The notes under the pieces are model-generated. The model was not told where the DNA came from. It was given only the letters and a program-made list of their open reading frames with translations, and made no database searches. From the NCBI RefSeq assembly GCF_018613065.1, contig NZ_JAGGQW010000047.1:109436-173435 (forward strand): DNA of 64,000 bases, given 5' to 3'. The position numbers and the translations under genes are program-made. Source of the DNA: Bacillus sp. ISL-7. Its GTDB lineage: Bacteria > Bacillota > Bacilli > Bacillales_B > DSM-18226. Of this stretch, positions 27,468 through 35,293 are shown piece after piece. How positions within the stretch are numbered: position 1 is the stretch's first letter; each line of letters begins with the position of its first letter.

Positions 27468-27660
27468 GGATATAAAATATATAAAGGCGTGAATGCATAA
27501 ATATATAGTAAAATTTATACCAAAACATAATTGAGCAATGATGTTACTGGTTTTAGGTTTTATTATATATACGAAAAGTCATACGAAATTTTATTAATAA
27601 AAGGCGAGGTTTATTATTTTTAGCCGTTCTCTTTTGGAGTATCCGCAAAGGAAATAGCAA

Positions 27661-27703
27661 AAATAAGGGATAAATCTTTATTATGATTTATCCCTTATTT
27701 ATA
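27661..27703 (+). terminator. perfect 16-bp hairpin downstream of hutH
   Basis: AAATAAGGGATAAATC (27662-27677) and GATTTATCCCTTATTT (27686-27701) are perfect inverted repeats around an 8-base loop. No long T-tract follows, but AT-rich ends on both sides allow termination in either direction. Confidence 0.55.
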
Positions 27704-27820
27704 TGAAGAGACTACTTAGTAGGAATTGGTATGCAAAGCTGTTTATTGGGGTTGTATATTATAATAGAACGATTGCAACTATTTCTACATTATTGTTGGT
27801 TTTACAAAAACACGGGTTAT

Positions 27821-27904
27821 ATGTACGCACAAAATGGAATCCGTTGTAATGCCATAGCTCCAGGTAGTGTGGAGACAAATATTGTTTCCTATATGACTCA
27901 GTAA
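27821..27904 (+). pseudogene. short-chain dehydrogenase (SDR) C-terminal remnant
   Basis: This frame encodes YAQNGIRCNAIAPGSVETN, the conserved segment after the catalytic Tyr/Lys in SDR enzymes. Just upstream, IIVGFTK continues the homology in another frame; one extra A in the A-run near 27806-27810 would join them. No start, Rossmann motif or catalytic Tyr remains. It is a decayed fragment next to the iol regulators. A terminator follows at once. Confidence 0.65.
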
Positions 27905-27908
27905 CTGG

Positions 27909-27943
27909 AAGGCAACTTACCCGACGAGGCGTTGCCTTTTTGC
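27909..27943 (+). terminator. rho-independent terminator after the SDR remnant
   Basis: AAGGCAAC pairs with GTTGCCTT and is followed by TTTTT. It is presumably the old terminator of the lost dehydrogenase gene. The remainder of 27468-28100 shows nothing else I can support. Confidence 0.75.
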
Positions 27944-28100
27944 ATTTCTTGATACTGATGAAGCTAAATAAGTTTATAACTTCATCATAAGATATCTATT
28001 AGGATATCTTAAATGCAAATTTATAGTGAAGTATTGATAAGATTTTGGTAATATATTTATTAAGTTAATGTTATGAGTGGTTGTAAGGGGATGAAATGGT

Positions 28101-28862
28101 TTGATAAAGGAAAAGCGTATTAAAAAAATTTATGAATATGTTATTGAGCAACAATCTGCATCATTGGACGAATTGGTGTTAGTTTTTGATGTATCGAAAA
28201 ACACAATCAGGCGTGATATTCAAACACTAGTGGAACGCGGAGAATTGAAAAAAGTTTATGGCGGTGTATCTGTCATTCATAAGAAACTGGAGTCATTTCA
28301 AGACAGAAAAATACGCAATCAAGAACAAAAAGCTTCTATTGTAAAAAAAGCAGCCAGCTATGTGAAAGATGGTGATATTATTTTCATAGATTCAGGAACT
28401 ACAATGATTGAGATGTTCAAATATATAAAGGACAAGAACTTGACAATTTTTACGAATAGTATTGATTGTATTGTTCGTGCTCTTCCGTTCGACCATTTAA
28501 ATGTTATTTCAATCGGGGGGTTACTGGATCGAAAAACCGATTCGTTCGGTAATCCACACAATAACAATATGGACTTTCTAAGTAATTACAATATTAAGAA
28601 AGCCTTTATGGCATCTACTGGTATCTCCCTAACCAACGGGGTAACCAACGCCTCCCCACTTGAGAATGAATTAAAAAAGGTAATTGTTAAAAGAAGTTCA
28701 GAGGTTTATTTATTGGTTGACCACGATAAATTCGATAAATATGGGTTAATGACTTATTGCGGTTTAGGTGCTATTGATTATCTAGTTACTGATAGGCTTC
28801 CTAATGCAACATATAGAGAATATGCTAAAAAAAATGCCATCCGACTTGTGATTACTCAATGA
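28101..28862 (+). CDS. iolR: DeoR-family repressor, IolR paralogue 1
   Basis: A 253-residue DeoR regulator with an N-terminal HTH (SLDELVLVFDVSKNTIRRDIQTL, about 18-40) and a C-terminal sugar-phosphate sensor domain (FIDSGTT, GVTNASPLE, VDHDKFDKYG). It resembles B. subtilis IolR (251 aa), which is released from DNA by an inositol catabolite phosphate. The TTG start has AAGGGG upstream at 10-base spacing. One IolR-like half site (TTTTGGTAAT) lies at 28043. A close paralogue follows 162 bases downstream. Confidence 0.85.
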   Translation: MIKEKRIKKIYEYVIEQQSASLDELVLVFDVSKNTIRRDIQTLVERGELKKVYGGVSVIHKKLESFQDRKIRNQEQKASIVKKAASYVKDGDIIFIDSGTTMIEMFKYIKDKNLTIFTNSIDCIVRALPFDHLNVISIGGLLDRKTDSFGNPHNNNMDFLSNYNIKKAFMASTGISLTNGVTNASPLENELKKVIVKRSSEVYLLVDHDKFDKYGLMTYCGLGAIDYLVTDRLPNATYREYAKKNAIRLVITQ

Positions 28863-28948
28863 AAATTGGAATAGTGTTGGCGTTAATTAATTACTTCTTT
28901 GACGTATTAAAGAAAATATTTCATCCTTTTTATAAAAATATAATGAAG

Positions 28949-28968
28949 TTTTGGTTATTTGTTGGTAC
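28949..28968 (-). promoter_or_regulatory. IolR-type operator upstream of iolR paralogue 2
   Basis: Read on the minus strand, ACCAA cores occur exactly 11 bases apart (GTACCAACAAA then TAACCAAAA), the pattern of the IolR consensus WRAYCAADARD. It suggests autoregulation. Confidence 0.6.
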
Positions 28969-28990
28969 TATGGAGATAGAATAAATATAA

Positions 28991-29004
28991 TGTAAGCGAT
29001 AACA
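28991..29004 (+). promoter_or_regulatory. cre-like site (CcpA)
   Basis: TGTAAGCGATAACA fits the cre consensus TGNAANCGNNNNCA at every fixed position. It lies 21 bases before the second iolR. Confidence 0.6.
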
Positions 29005-29024
29005 GTGAATTAGGGTGAATTGAA

Positions 29025-29780
29025 ATGATTAAAGAAATACGCATCAAAAAAATAAATGAATATGTAATTGAACATCAATCTGCGTCTTTGGACGAATTAG
29101 TAACAGCTTTTGATGTATCTAAAAATACAATTAGACGTGATGTTCAAGAGTTAGTTGATCGGGGAGAACTAAAAAAAGTTTATGGCGGGGTATCGGTAGT
29201 TCATAAAAAACTTGAATCTTTTCAAGATAGACAAATACGTAATCAACAACAAAAGGTATTAATTTCGGAGAAAGCATCCTGTTATGTAGAAGATGGAGAT
29301 TTTATCTTTATCGATTCAGGTACCACTACCATTGAAATGTTTGATTATCTAAAGGACAAAAATCTGACTATTTTTACGAATAGTATTGACTTTATCGTTC
29401 GTGCCCTTCCAGTTGAGAATTTAAATGTTATCTCTGTCGGAGGGATGCTTGACCGTAAAACCAACTCATTTGTTAATTCTAGAAATATGGGCTTGTTTAA
29501 AGATTACAATATTAAGAAAGCCTTTATGGCTTCTACGGGTATCTCTTTGGTTAATGGAGTAACAAACGCTTCCCCTTTGGAAAGTGAATTAAAGAAGACG
29601 ATTGTTAATCGGAGCTCGGAGGTCTATCTATTGGTAGATCACGCTAAATTCGATAAATATGGATTAATGACCTATTGCGGTTTAGATGAGATTGATTATT
29701 TAATTACCGATCAACAACCGAATGATACTTATCAAGAATATGCTAAGAATAACAATATTCAGCTTGTTATAGCTGAATAG
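29025..29780 (+). CDS. iolR: DeoR-family repressor, IolR paralogue 2
   Basis: A 251-residue DeoR protein, identical to the preceding regulator at most positions along its whole length and equal in size to B. subtilis IolR. HTH at about 18-40 and sensor motifs as in paralogue 1 (VDHAKFDKYG). It has its own promoter region with an inverted IolR-type operator and a cre-like site. The two are a tandem duplication. Whether they differ in effector or operator preference cannot be told. Confidence 0.87.
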   Translation: MIKEIRIKKINEYVIEHQSASLDELVTAFDVSKNTIRRDVQELVDRGELKKVYGGVSVVHKKLESFQDRQIRNQQQKVLISEKASCYVEDGDFIFIDSGTTTIEMFDYLKDKNLTIFTNSIDFIVRALPVENLNVISVGGMLDRKTNSFVNSRNMGLFKDYNIKKAFMASTGISLVNGVTNASPLESELKKTIVNRSSEVYLLVDHAKFDKYGLMTYCGLDEIDYLITDQQPNDTYQEYAKNNNIQLVIAE

Positions 29781-29915
29781 CACATTCTTTCGAAAATCCC
29801 TTTCTTTTTGGATCATTCCATGTAAGGAGGGTTTTTTTTATTCTCGCTTTTTTCTGTAAAAATAATAAAAAAATATTGATTATTGGTACTGTTGGTATTA
29901 ATATGTACTTATAGA

Positions 29916-29937
29916 TAACCAAAAGTTAACCAACAGT
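29916..29937 (+). promoter_or_regulatory. tandem IolR-type operator upstream of iolH
   Basis: Two abutting 11-bp units, TAACCAAAAGT and TAACCAACAGT. The first fits WRAYCAADARD fully and the second at all but one base. A further pair of ACCAA cores lies on the minus strand at 29881-29900, 9 bases apart. Confidence 0.7.
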
Positions 29938-29969
29938 TCATAAAGTGTTGGGTTCTGCGCTAGTTAAAA

Positions 29970-29983
29970 TGAAAGCGCTTTGG
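29970..29983 (+). promoter_or_regulatory. cre-like site upstream of iolH
   Basis: TGAAAGCGCTTTGG, close to the optimal cre palindrome TGAAAGCGCTTTCA. It lies between the IolR repeats and iolH. The remaining DNA of the 29781-30126 gap shows only a weak hairpin (about 29790-29840) ending in a T-run after iolR paralogue 2. Confidence 0.6.
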
Positions 29984-30126
29984 GATTTCGAATTTGTATT
30001 TATCCAAAGGAATCATAGAAATAGATTAGTGGATTACATGCAAATCGAATTAGTGTTATTTACTTTTGGCTTGAATTAAAAAACATGGGACACACATTTT
30101 GTAGCGAAAGAAAGGGGAAATTTAGA

Positions 30127-30990
30127 ATGCGTTTAGCGTACGATCCGTCACATTATCGTGACAATTCTAATTTAAAAGATACTATTGATGCAGTTGCCAG
30201 ATTAGGGTATGAATGGGTGGAGTTATCTCCACGTAAAGATTTTATTTGGTTTAATCAATACCCAAAGGTTGATAAGCAGCTGATAAAAGATTTGAAAAAA
30301 TATTGTTCAGATGCCGGCGTTCAAATCTCTTCCGTACTTCCTGTTCAACAATGGTCTTCGCCAAACGAAGAAGTACGCCAAGCTGCAGTAAGAAATTGGA
30401 AACGTTGTATTGAAATCACTTCTGAATTAGGAGTAGATTTAATGAACAGCGAATTTGCCGGCGACAAAAGCCGTCCAGTTGAAAGTGAAGCTGCTTTTGT
30501 AAAATCAATGGAAGAGCTAATGCCGATCTTTGAAAAAGAAGGTATTAAACTAAATTTACAATCTCATCCTCATGATTTTATTGAGTTGAACACAGAAGCA
30601 ATTCAAATGATTCGTGCACTTGATAAAGATTGGATTAAGTTGGTATATTCGGTAGCACATGCTTTCTTTTATGATGATGGTATTGGTGATGTAGCCAAAC
30701 ACTTAGATGAAGCAGGAGATTTACTCGCACATGTCCTAATAGCTGATACGCTAAATCATAAAGCGGCATTTGGATTACGTTATATTGTTAATCCGCCTGA
30801 TGCAAACGTAACAATCCATCAACATTTGAATCCTGGTCAAGGGGAAGTAAACTTTGATGCATTATATCGGAAATTAAGAGAAATGAAATTTGATGGAATT
30901 GTAACCAATTCAGTATTCGCGTATCCTGATAAACCAGAGTGGTCCAATGAAGTAACATTGAAATCCATTAAAGAAGGATTATATATTTAG
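30127..30990 (+). CDS. iolH: sugar phosphate isomerase/epimerase IolH
   Basis: A 287-residue xylose-isomerase-like TIM barrel very close to B. subtilis IolH (289 aa): [34 protein letters not shown] and [18 protein letters not shown]. Its reaction in inositol breakdown is not established. The start at 30127 follows AAAGGGGAAATTT; the 14-residue extension to 30085 has no site. It is transcribed alone, with IolR- and cre-like sites upstream and a terminator downstream, unlike the operon position in B. subtilis. Confidence 0.93.
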   Translation: MRLAYDPSHYRDNSNLKDTIDAVARLGYEWVELSPRKDFIWFNQYPKVDKQLIKDLKKYCSDAGVQISSVLPVQQWSSPNEEVRQAAVRNWKRCIEITSELGVDLMNSEFAGDKSRPVESEAAFVKSMEELMPIFEKEGIKLNLQSHPHDFIELNTEAIQMIRALDKDWIKLVYSVAHAFFYDDGIGDVAKHLDEAGDLLAHVLIADTLNHKAAFGLRYIVNPPDANVTIHQHLNPGQGEVNFDALYRKLREMKFDGIVTNSVFAYPDKPEWSNEVTLKSIKEGLYI

Positions 30991-31052
30991 ACGCGCACTA
31001 CATCGTTTAGCATTTGATTGAAATACCGATTTTAATTAAACAAATTCATAAA

Positions 31053-31094
31053 TAAAAAGCCTTTTCTCAGTGATTATGAGGAAGGGCTTTTTTG
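31053..31094 (+). terminator. rho-independent terminator after iolH
   Basis: AAAAAGCC-TTTTCTCA pairs with TGAGGAAGGGC, followed by TTTTTTG. Confidence 0.85.
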
Positions 31095-31212
31095 ATTTCA
31101 GCCTTATTATTATAAATCTGTGTGTCATTGGGCTCCAAGGTATTCCAATTATTTAAAGTAAGATGAAATTATTGATTGAATCCCAAATTAATAATATGAT
31201 ATAATCATCATA

Positions 31213-31234
31213 TAACCAACATATACCCAATAGT
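31213..31234 (+). promoter_or_regulatory. tandem IolR-type operator upstream of the tautomerase
   Basis: Two abutting 11-bp units, TAACCAACATA and TACCCAATAGT, followed at 31241-31251 by an oppositely oriented unit (ATAGTTGGTGT). Confidence 0.6.
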
Positions 31235-31279
31235 TTATAAATAGTTGGTGTGATGATTAAACCAATTGGAGGGGATCAA

Positions 31280-31669
31280 ATGCCGTTAATTAGATTTGAT
31301 TTAATAGAAGGTCGAAATGAAAACGAGTTGAAACAATTACTAGACGTTTCTCACCGGGCTGTTGTTCAGGCCTTTGGAGTCCCTGAAAGAGATCGTTACC
31401 AAATCGTAAATCAGCATCAAGCAAATGAACTAATTATTCAAGACACAGGTTTAGGATTTGAAAGAAGCCGCAATGTAGTGATTGTATCTGTTACAAGTAC
31501 CCAAAGAAGTGATAAGCAAAAGAAAGATTTTTATAACCTATTAGCACAAGGGTTAGCAGAAAATTGTGGAATTGAACCAAATGATATTATGGTCTCCATT
31601 GTTACGAATGGGGCAGCTGACTGGAGCTTTGGTTTCGGGGAAGCTCAGTTTTTAACGGGTAAACTATAA
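31280..31669 (+). CDS. tautomerase family protein (YusQ-like)
   Basis: A 129-residue protein starting [12 protein letters not shown]. The Pro after the initiator Met is the catalytic base of the 4-oxalocrotonate tautomerase/MIF superfamily. The ATG at 31280 follows GGAGGGG and gives the Pro-2 start that the family needs. The C-terminal [17 protein letters not shown] is typical of YusQ-like members. Placed between iolH and iolA and preceded by an IolR-type operator, it probably tautomerises an inositol-derived keto acid or ketone, which is inference. Confidence 0.85.
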   Translation: MPLIRFDLIEGRNENELKQLLDVSHRAVVQAFGVPERDRYQIVNQHQANELIIQDTGLGFERSRNVVIVSVTSTQRSDKQKKDFYNLLAQGLAENCGIEPNDIMVSIVTNGAADWSFGFGEAQFLTGKL

Positions 31670-31702
31670 TCAAAACTTCCAAAATAATCTTAAAATAACA
31701 GT

Positions 31703-31763
31703 TGACTGAAAGCGTTTTTAGTATTAAGATGTAATCAAACATAACCAAAAGATAACCAATATA
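31703..31763 (+). promoter_or_regulatory. iolABCDJ promoter with cre and tandem IolR operator
   Basis: TTGACT (31703-31708) and TAAGAT (31725-31730), 16 bases apart, form a likely promoter. A cre-like TGAAAGCGTTTTTA (31707-31720) overlaps the -35 and spacer. Abutting 11-bp IolR units TAACCAAAAGA (31742-31752) and TAACCAATATA (31753-31763) lie just after the -10. The layout predicts CcpA repression plus an IolR block at the transcription start. Confidence 0.7.
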
Positions 31764-31871
31764 TCACAAAAACTTAAGTGTGATTTACCAGTTTTATCAG
31801 TCTGATAGAGGATCTTACATTTTAAAGTACTCAAAAACTACGATGAATTTATTCTTAAGGAGGAAGCAAAT

Positions 31872-33347
31872 ATGACAAATGTAATGGTGAAAGTAGAAAA
31901 ACTAAAAAATTATATCAATGGTGAATGGGTCGAAAGTAAAACGACGCAATTTGAGGATGTATACGATCCTGCTAAAAAAGAAATTATTGCCCAGGTTCCT
32001 CTTTCAACAAAAGAAGAGATTGATTATGCTGTAGAAGTGGCAGCAAAGGCATTTGAAAAGTGGAAAAACGTACCTGTGCCAAAGCGGGCGAGAATCTTAT
32101 TTGATTTCCACCAACTTTTACAAAAAAATAAAGAAGAATTAGCTCGTATAATCACCATAGAAAATGGTAAAAACCTATCTGAAGCATTAGGTGAAGTAGG
32201 ACGCGGAATTGAAAATGTGGAATTTGCTACAGGTGCCCCTACACTCATGATGGGAGATTCGCTTACTACCATTGCAACGGATGTTGAGATCACTAATTAT
32301 CGGTACCCAATTGGTGTTGTTGGAGGAATTACACCATTTAACTTCCCGATGATGGTACCATGCTGGATGTTCCCAATGGCCATTGCCGTAGGTAATACAT
32401 TCGTTCTTAAACCATCTGAAAGAACACCATTATTAGCTCAAAAATTAGCTGAGCTATTAGAAGAAGCTGGTCTTCCTAAAGGAGTCTTCAACATTGTTCA
32501 TGGTGCACATGATGTTGTAAATGGACTTTTAGACCACCCAGAAGTGAAAGCTATTTCCTTCGTTGGTTCAAAGCCTGTCGGAGAATATGTATACAAACGC
32601 GGAAGTCAAAACCTAAAACGTGTTCAAGCCTTAACAGGTGCTAAAAACCATTCAGTCGTTTTAAATGATGCTGATTTAGAACTTGCTACAACAAATGTTA
32701 TTGCTTCTGCCTTTGGTTCGGCTGGTGAACGCTGCATGGCTTGTTCTGTTGTAACAGTAGAAGAAGGCATTGCAGATGCATTTCTTGATAGATTAATAGA
32801 AAAAGCAAAAGAAGTAAAAATCGGTCACGGCTTAGATGAAGGCGTATTCTTAGGTCCAGTGATTCGTGAACAAAATCAGCAGCGGACAATAGGCTATATA
32901 CAAAAGGGTATTGAAGAAGGGGCTAAATTAGTATGTGATGGCCGCGAAAATCTACCCGAAGAAGGATATTTTGTAGGACCAACTATTTTTGATGATGTAA
33001 CAACAGATATGGCCATCTGGAAAGATGAAATTTTTGCTCCAGTCTTATCAATCGTTCGTGTTAAAAACTTAAAAGAAGCGGTGGAAACAGCCAATCAATC
33101 AGAATTTGCAAATGGTGCATGTCTCTATACATCAAACGCTTCGGCCATTCGTTACTTCCGTGAAAATATTGATGCAGGTATGCTTGGAATTAACCTAGGT
33201 GTCCCAGCGCCAATGGCATTCTTCGCATTCTCTGGATGGAAATCTTCCTTCTATGGAACATTACCAGCAAACGGAAAAGACAGCGTCGATTTTTACACCC
33301 GTAAAAAAGTAGTTACAGCCAATTATAAAGCACCATCATTTGAATAA
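31872..33347 (+). CDS. iolA: CoA-acylating methylmalonate-semialdehyde dehydrogenase
   Basis: A 491-residue aldehyde dehydrogenase that converts malonate semialdehyde to acetyl-CoA and CO2, the last step of inositol catabolism. Catalytic Cys288 is in GERCMA. NAD-binding PFNFPMM and the C-terminal [12 protein letters not shown] are of the MmsA/IolA subgroup. AAGGAGGAAG precedes the ATG. It is the first gene of the core operon. Confidence 0.96.
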   Translation: MTNVMVKVEKLKNYINGEWVESKTTQFEDVYDPAKKEIIAQVPLSTKEEIDYAVEVAAKAFEKWKNVPVPKRARILFDFHQLLQKNKEELARIITIENGKNLSEALGEVGRGIENVEFATGAPTLMMGDSLTTIATDVEITNYRYPIGVVGGITPFNFPMMVPCWMFPMAIAVGNTFVLKPSERTPLLAQKLAELLEEAGLPKGVFNIVHGAHDVVNGLLDHPEVKAISFVGSKPVGEYVYKRGSQNLKRVQALTGAKNHSVVLNDADLELATTNVIASAFGSAGERCMACSVVTVEEGIADAFLDRLIEKAKEVKIGHGLDEGVFLGPVIREQNQQRTIGYIQKGIEEGAKLVCDGRENLPEEGYFVGPTIFDDVTTDMAIWKDEIFAPVLSIVRVKNLKEAVETANQSEFANGACLYTSNASAIRYFRENIDAGMLGINLGVPAPMAFFAFSGWKSSFYGTLPANGKDSVDFYTRKKVVTANYKAPSFE

Positions 33348-33369
33348 GTTACGAACATCTGTAACATTC

Positions 33370-33406
33370 GGCTATTATCCTGCTAATGATGGCTAGGATA
33401 ATAGCC
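33370..33406 (+). other. intercistronic hairpin between iolA and iolB
   Basis: GGCTATTATCCT (33370-33381) and AGGATAATAGCC (33395-33406) form a perfect 12-bp stem with a 13-base loop. No T-tract follows, so it is more likely an mRNA processing or stability element, or a leaky stop, than a full terminator. Confidence 0.65.
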
Positions 33407-33443
33407 ATTAATAGAATTTCCATAAATAGGAGGAAACTACAAA

Positions 33444-34262
33444 GTGAGTAAATTGCTCCGAAAACCAAATCTTAAAGAAACGTCACCAGGTGTAACCATC
33501 GTTCATGAAGTAACAAGTGAAAATTCTTCATTAGAATATGTGGGGTTTAAAGTAATCGACCTTACTCCAGGTAGTACATATACAGAGGAACTAGCTAAAG
33601 TAGAATGCTGCATTGTCGCACTTACCGGGAAAATCAATGTTTCCGATCATGATAAGGCATTTAAAAATATAGGTACTAGAGAAAGTGTATTTGAAAAGAA
33701 ACCAACAGATAGTGTTTACGTATCGAATGATCGTTCTTTTGAGGTGGAGGCTGTAAGTCAAGCTCGTGTTGCTCTTTGCTACTCCCCATCTTTTAAACAA
33801 TTGCCTACTAAGTTGATTAAAGCTGAAGACAATGGAATTGAAAATAGAGGGAAGTATAGCAATAAGCGTTTAGTTCATAATATATTACCTGATTCAGACC
33901 CTTCTGCAAATAGTTTACTGGTTGTTGAAGTATTCACAGAAAGCGGAAACTGGTCAAGCTATCCGCCGCATAAGCATGATCAAGATAACCTGCCGAATGA
34001 ATCATTTTTAGAAGAAAGCTACTATCATGAAATGAACCCGCGCCAAGGATTTGTCTTCCAACGTGTCTACACAGATGACCGTTCCCTTGATGAAACAATG
34101 GCGGTTGAGAATGGCGACGTAGTGTTAGTACCTGCTGGTTACCATCCAGTTGGTGTTCCTGATGGTTATGAATCCTATTACCTCAATGTAATGGCAGGTC
34201 CAACACGCATTTGGAAATTCCACAATGAACCAGCGCATGAATGGATTTTAAACCGTAAATAA
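33444..34262 (+). CDS. iolB: 5-deoxy-glucuronate isomerase
   Basis: A 272-residue bicupin isomerase (B. subtilis IolB 271 aa) converting 5-deoxy-D-glucuronate to 2-deoxy-5-keto-gluconate. The metal-binding cupin His/Glu residues are in PPHKHDQDNLPNE and SYYHEMNP. GTG start with GGAGGAAA upstream. Second gene of the iol core operon. Confidence 0.95.
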   Translation: MSKLLRKPNLKETSPGVTIVHEVTSENSSLEYVGFKVIDLTPGSTYTEELAKVECCIVALTGKINVSDHDKAFKNIGTRESVFEKKPTDSVYVSNDRSFEVEAVSQARVALCYSPSFKQLPTKLIKAEDNGIENRGKYSNKRLVHNILPDSDPSANSLLVVEVFTESGNWSSYPPHKHDQDNLPNESFLEESYYHEMNPRQGFVFQRVYTDDRSLDETMAVENGDVVLVPAGYHPVGVPDGYESYYLNVMAGPTRIWKFHNEPAHEWILNRK

Positions 34263-34281
34263 GAGGAGATGTTATGAAAAA

Positions 34282-35280
34282 ATGAAACTTCAATTTCATT
34301 CTGATAGAGAATTTGACCTTATTGCCATCGGCCGTGCATGTATCGACTTAAACGCAGTGGAATATAACCGTCCAATGGAAGAAACGATGACATTTAAAAA
34401 ATATGTAGGCGGTTCACCAGCCAATATTGCAATTGGATCCTCGAAGCTTGGACTAAAAACAGGATTTATCGGCAAACTTGCCAATGATCAGCACGGACGT
34501 TTTATTGAGCAGTATATGCATGGTGTTGGCGTGGATACATCCAACATGGTCGTTGATCAAGAAGGTCATAAAACAGGTTTAGCTTTTACAGAGATTAAGA
34601 GTCCGGAAGAATGCAGTATCTTAATGTACCGTGATGAAGTAGCTGACCTTTATTTACAGCCATCTGAGGTAGATGAAGACTATATTAAAAAAGCAAAAGT
34701 TCTTCTTGTTTCAGGTACAGCTTTAGCAAAAAGCCCTTCCCGTGAAGCAGTTTTAAAAGCCATTCATATAGCCAAAAAACATGACGTGAAAGTTGTTTTT
34801 GAATTGGACTATCGTGGATATACATGGGTATCACCTGCAGAAACATCTGTTTATTATTCCTTAGTGGCGGAGCAGGCAGATGTTGTGGTAGGTACACGTG
34901 ATGAATTCGATGTGATGGAAAACGTGACAGAAGGCAGCAACGCAGTGACTGTTGACCATTTGTTTAAATACTCTCCAGAATTAGTAGTGATTAAGCACGG
35001 TGTAGAAGGATCTTATGCGTATTCCAAATCAGGCGAAACATTCAGAGGACGTGCCTATCTAACAAAAGTATTAAAAACGTTTGGCGCAGGCGACTCTTAC
35101 GCATCTGCCTTCTTATACGCTTTAATTACCGGCAAGGATATTGAAACCGCTCTTAAATTCGGCAGTGCCTCTGCAGCCATTGTGGTAAGTAAACACAGTT
35201 CTTCAGAAGCGATGCCAACCGTTACCGAAATTGAACAATTGATTGCGGAAAGATCTGAAAAAGCCGAACAAACAGTTTGA
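34282..35280 (+). CDS. iolC: 5-dehydro-2-deoxygluconokinase
   Basis: A 332-residue PfkB-family kinase phosphorylating 2-deoxy-5-keto-gluconate. N-terminal IAIGRACIDLN, KYVGGSPANIA and the catalytic TFGAGDSYASAF are visible. The ATG at 34282 is the first base set of an ATGA overlap with a three-codon ORF (ATG AAA AAA TGA, 34274-34285) that owns the best ribosome-binding site (GAGGAG). One extra A in the run would make 34274 the in-frame start, so either coupling or an indel in the start region is possible. Confidence 0.95.
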   Translation: MKLQFHSDREFDLIAIGRACIDLNAVEYNRPMEETMTFKKYVGGSPANIAIGSSKLGLKTGFIGKLANDQHGRFIEQYMHGVGVDTSNMVVDQEGHKTGLAFTEIKSPEECSILMYRDEVADLYLQPSEVDEDYIKKAKVLLVSGTALAKSPSREAVLKAIHIAKKHDVKVVFELDYRGYTWVSPAETSVYYSLVAEQADVVVGTRDEFDVMENVTEGSNAVTVDHLFKYSPELVVIKHGVEGSYAYSKSGETFRGRAYLTKVLKTFGAGDSYASAFLYALITGKDIETALKFGSASAAIVVSKHSSSEAMPTVTEIEQLIAERSEKAEQTV

Positions 35281-35293
35281 GGTGAGAATAGAC

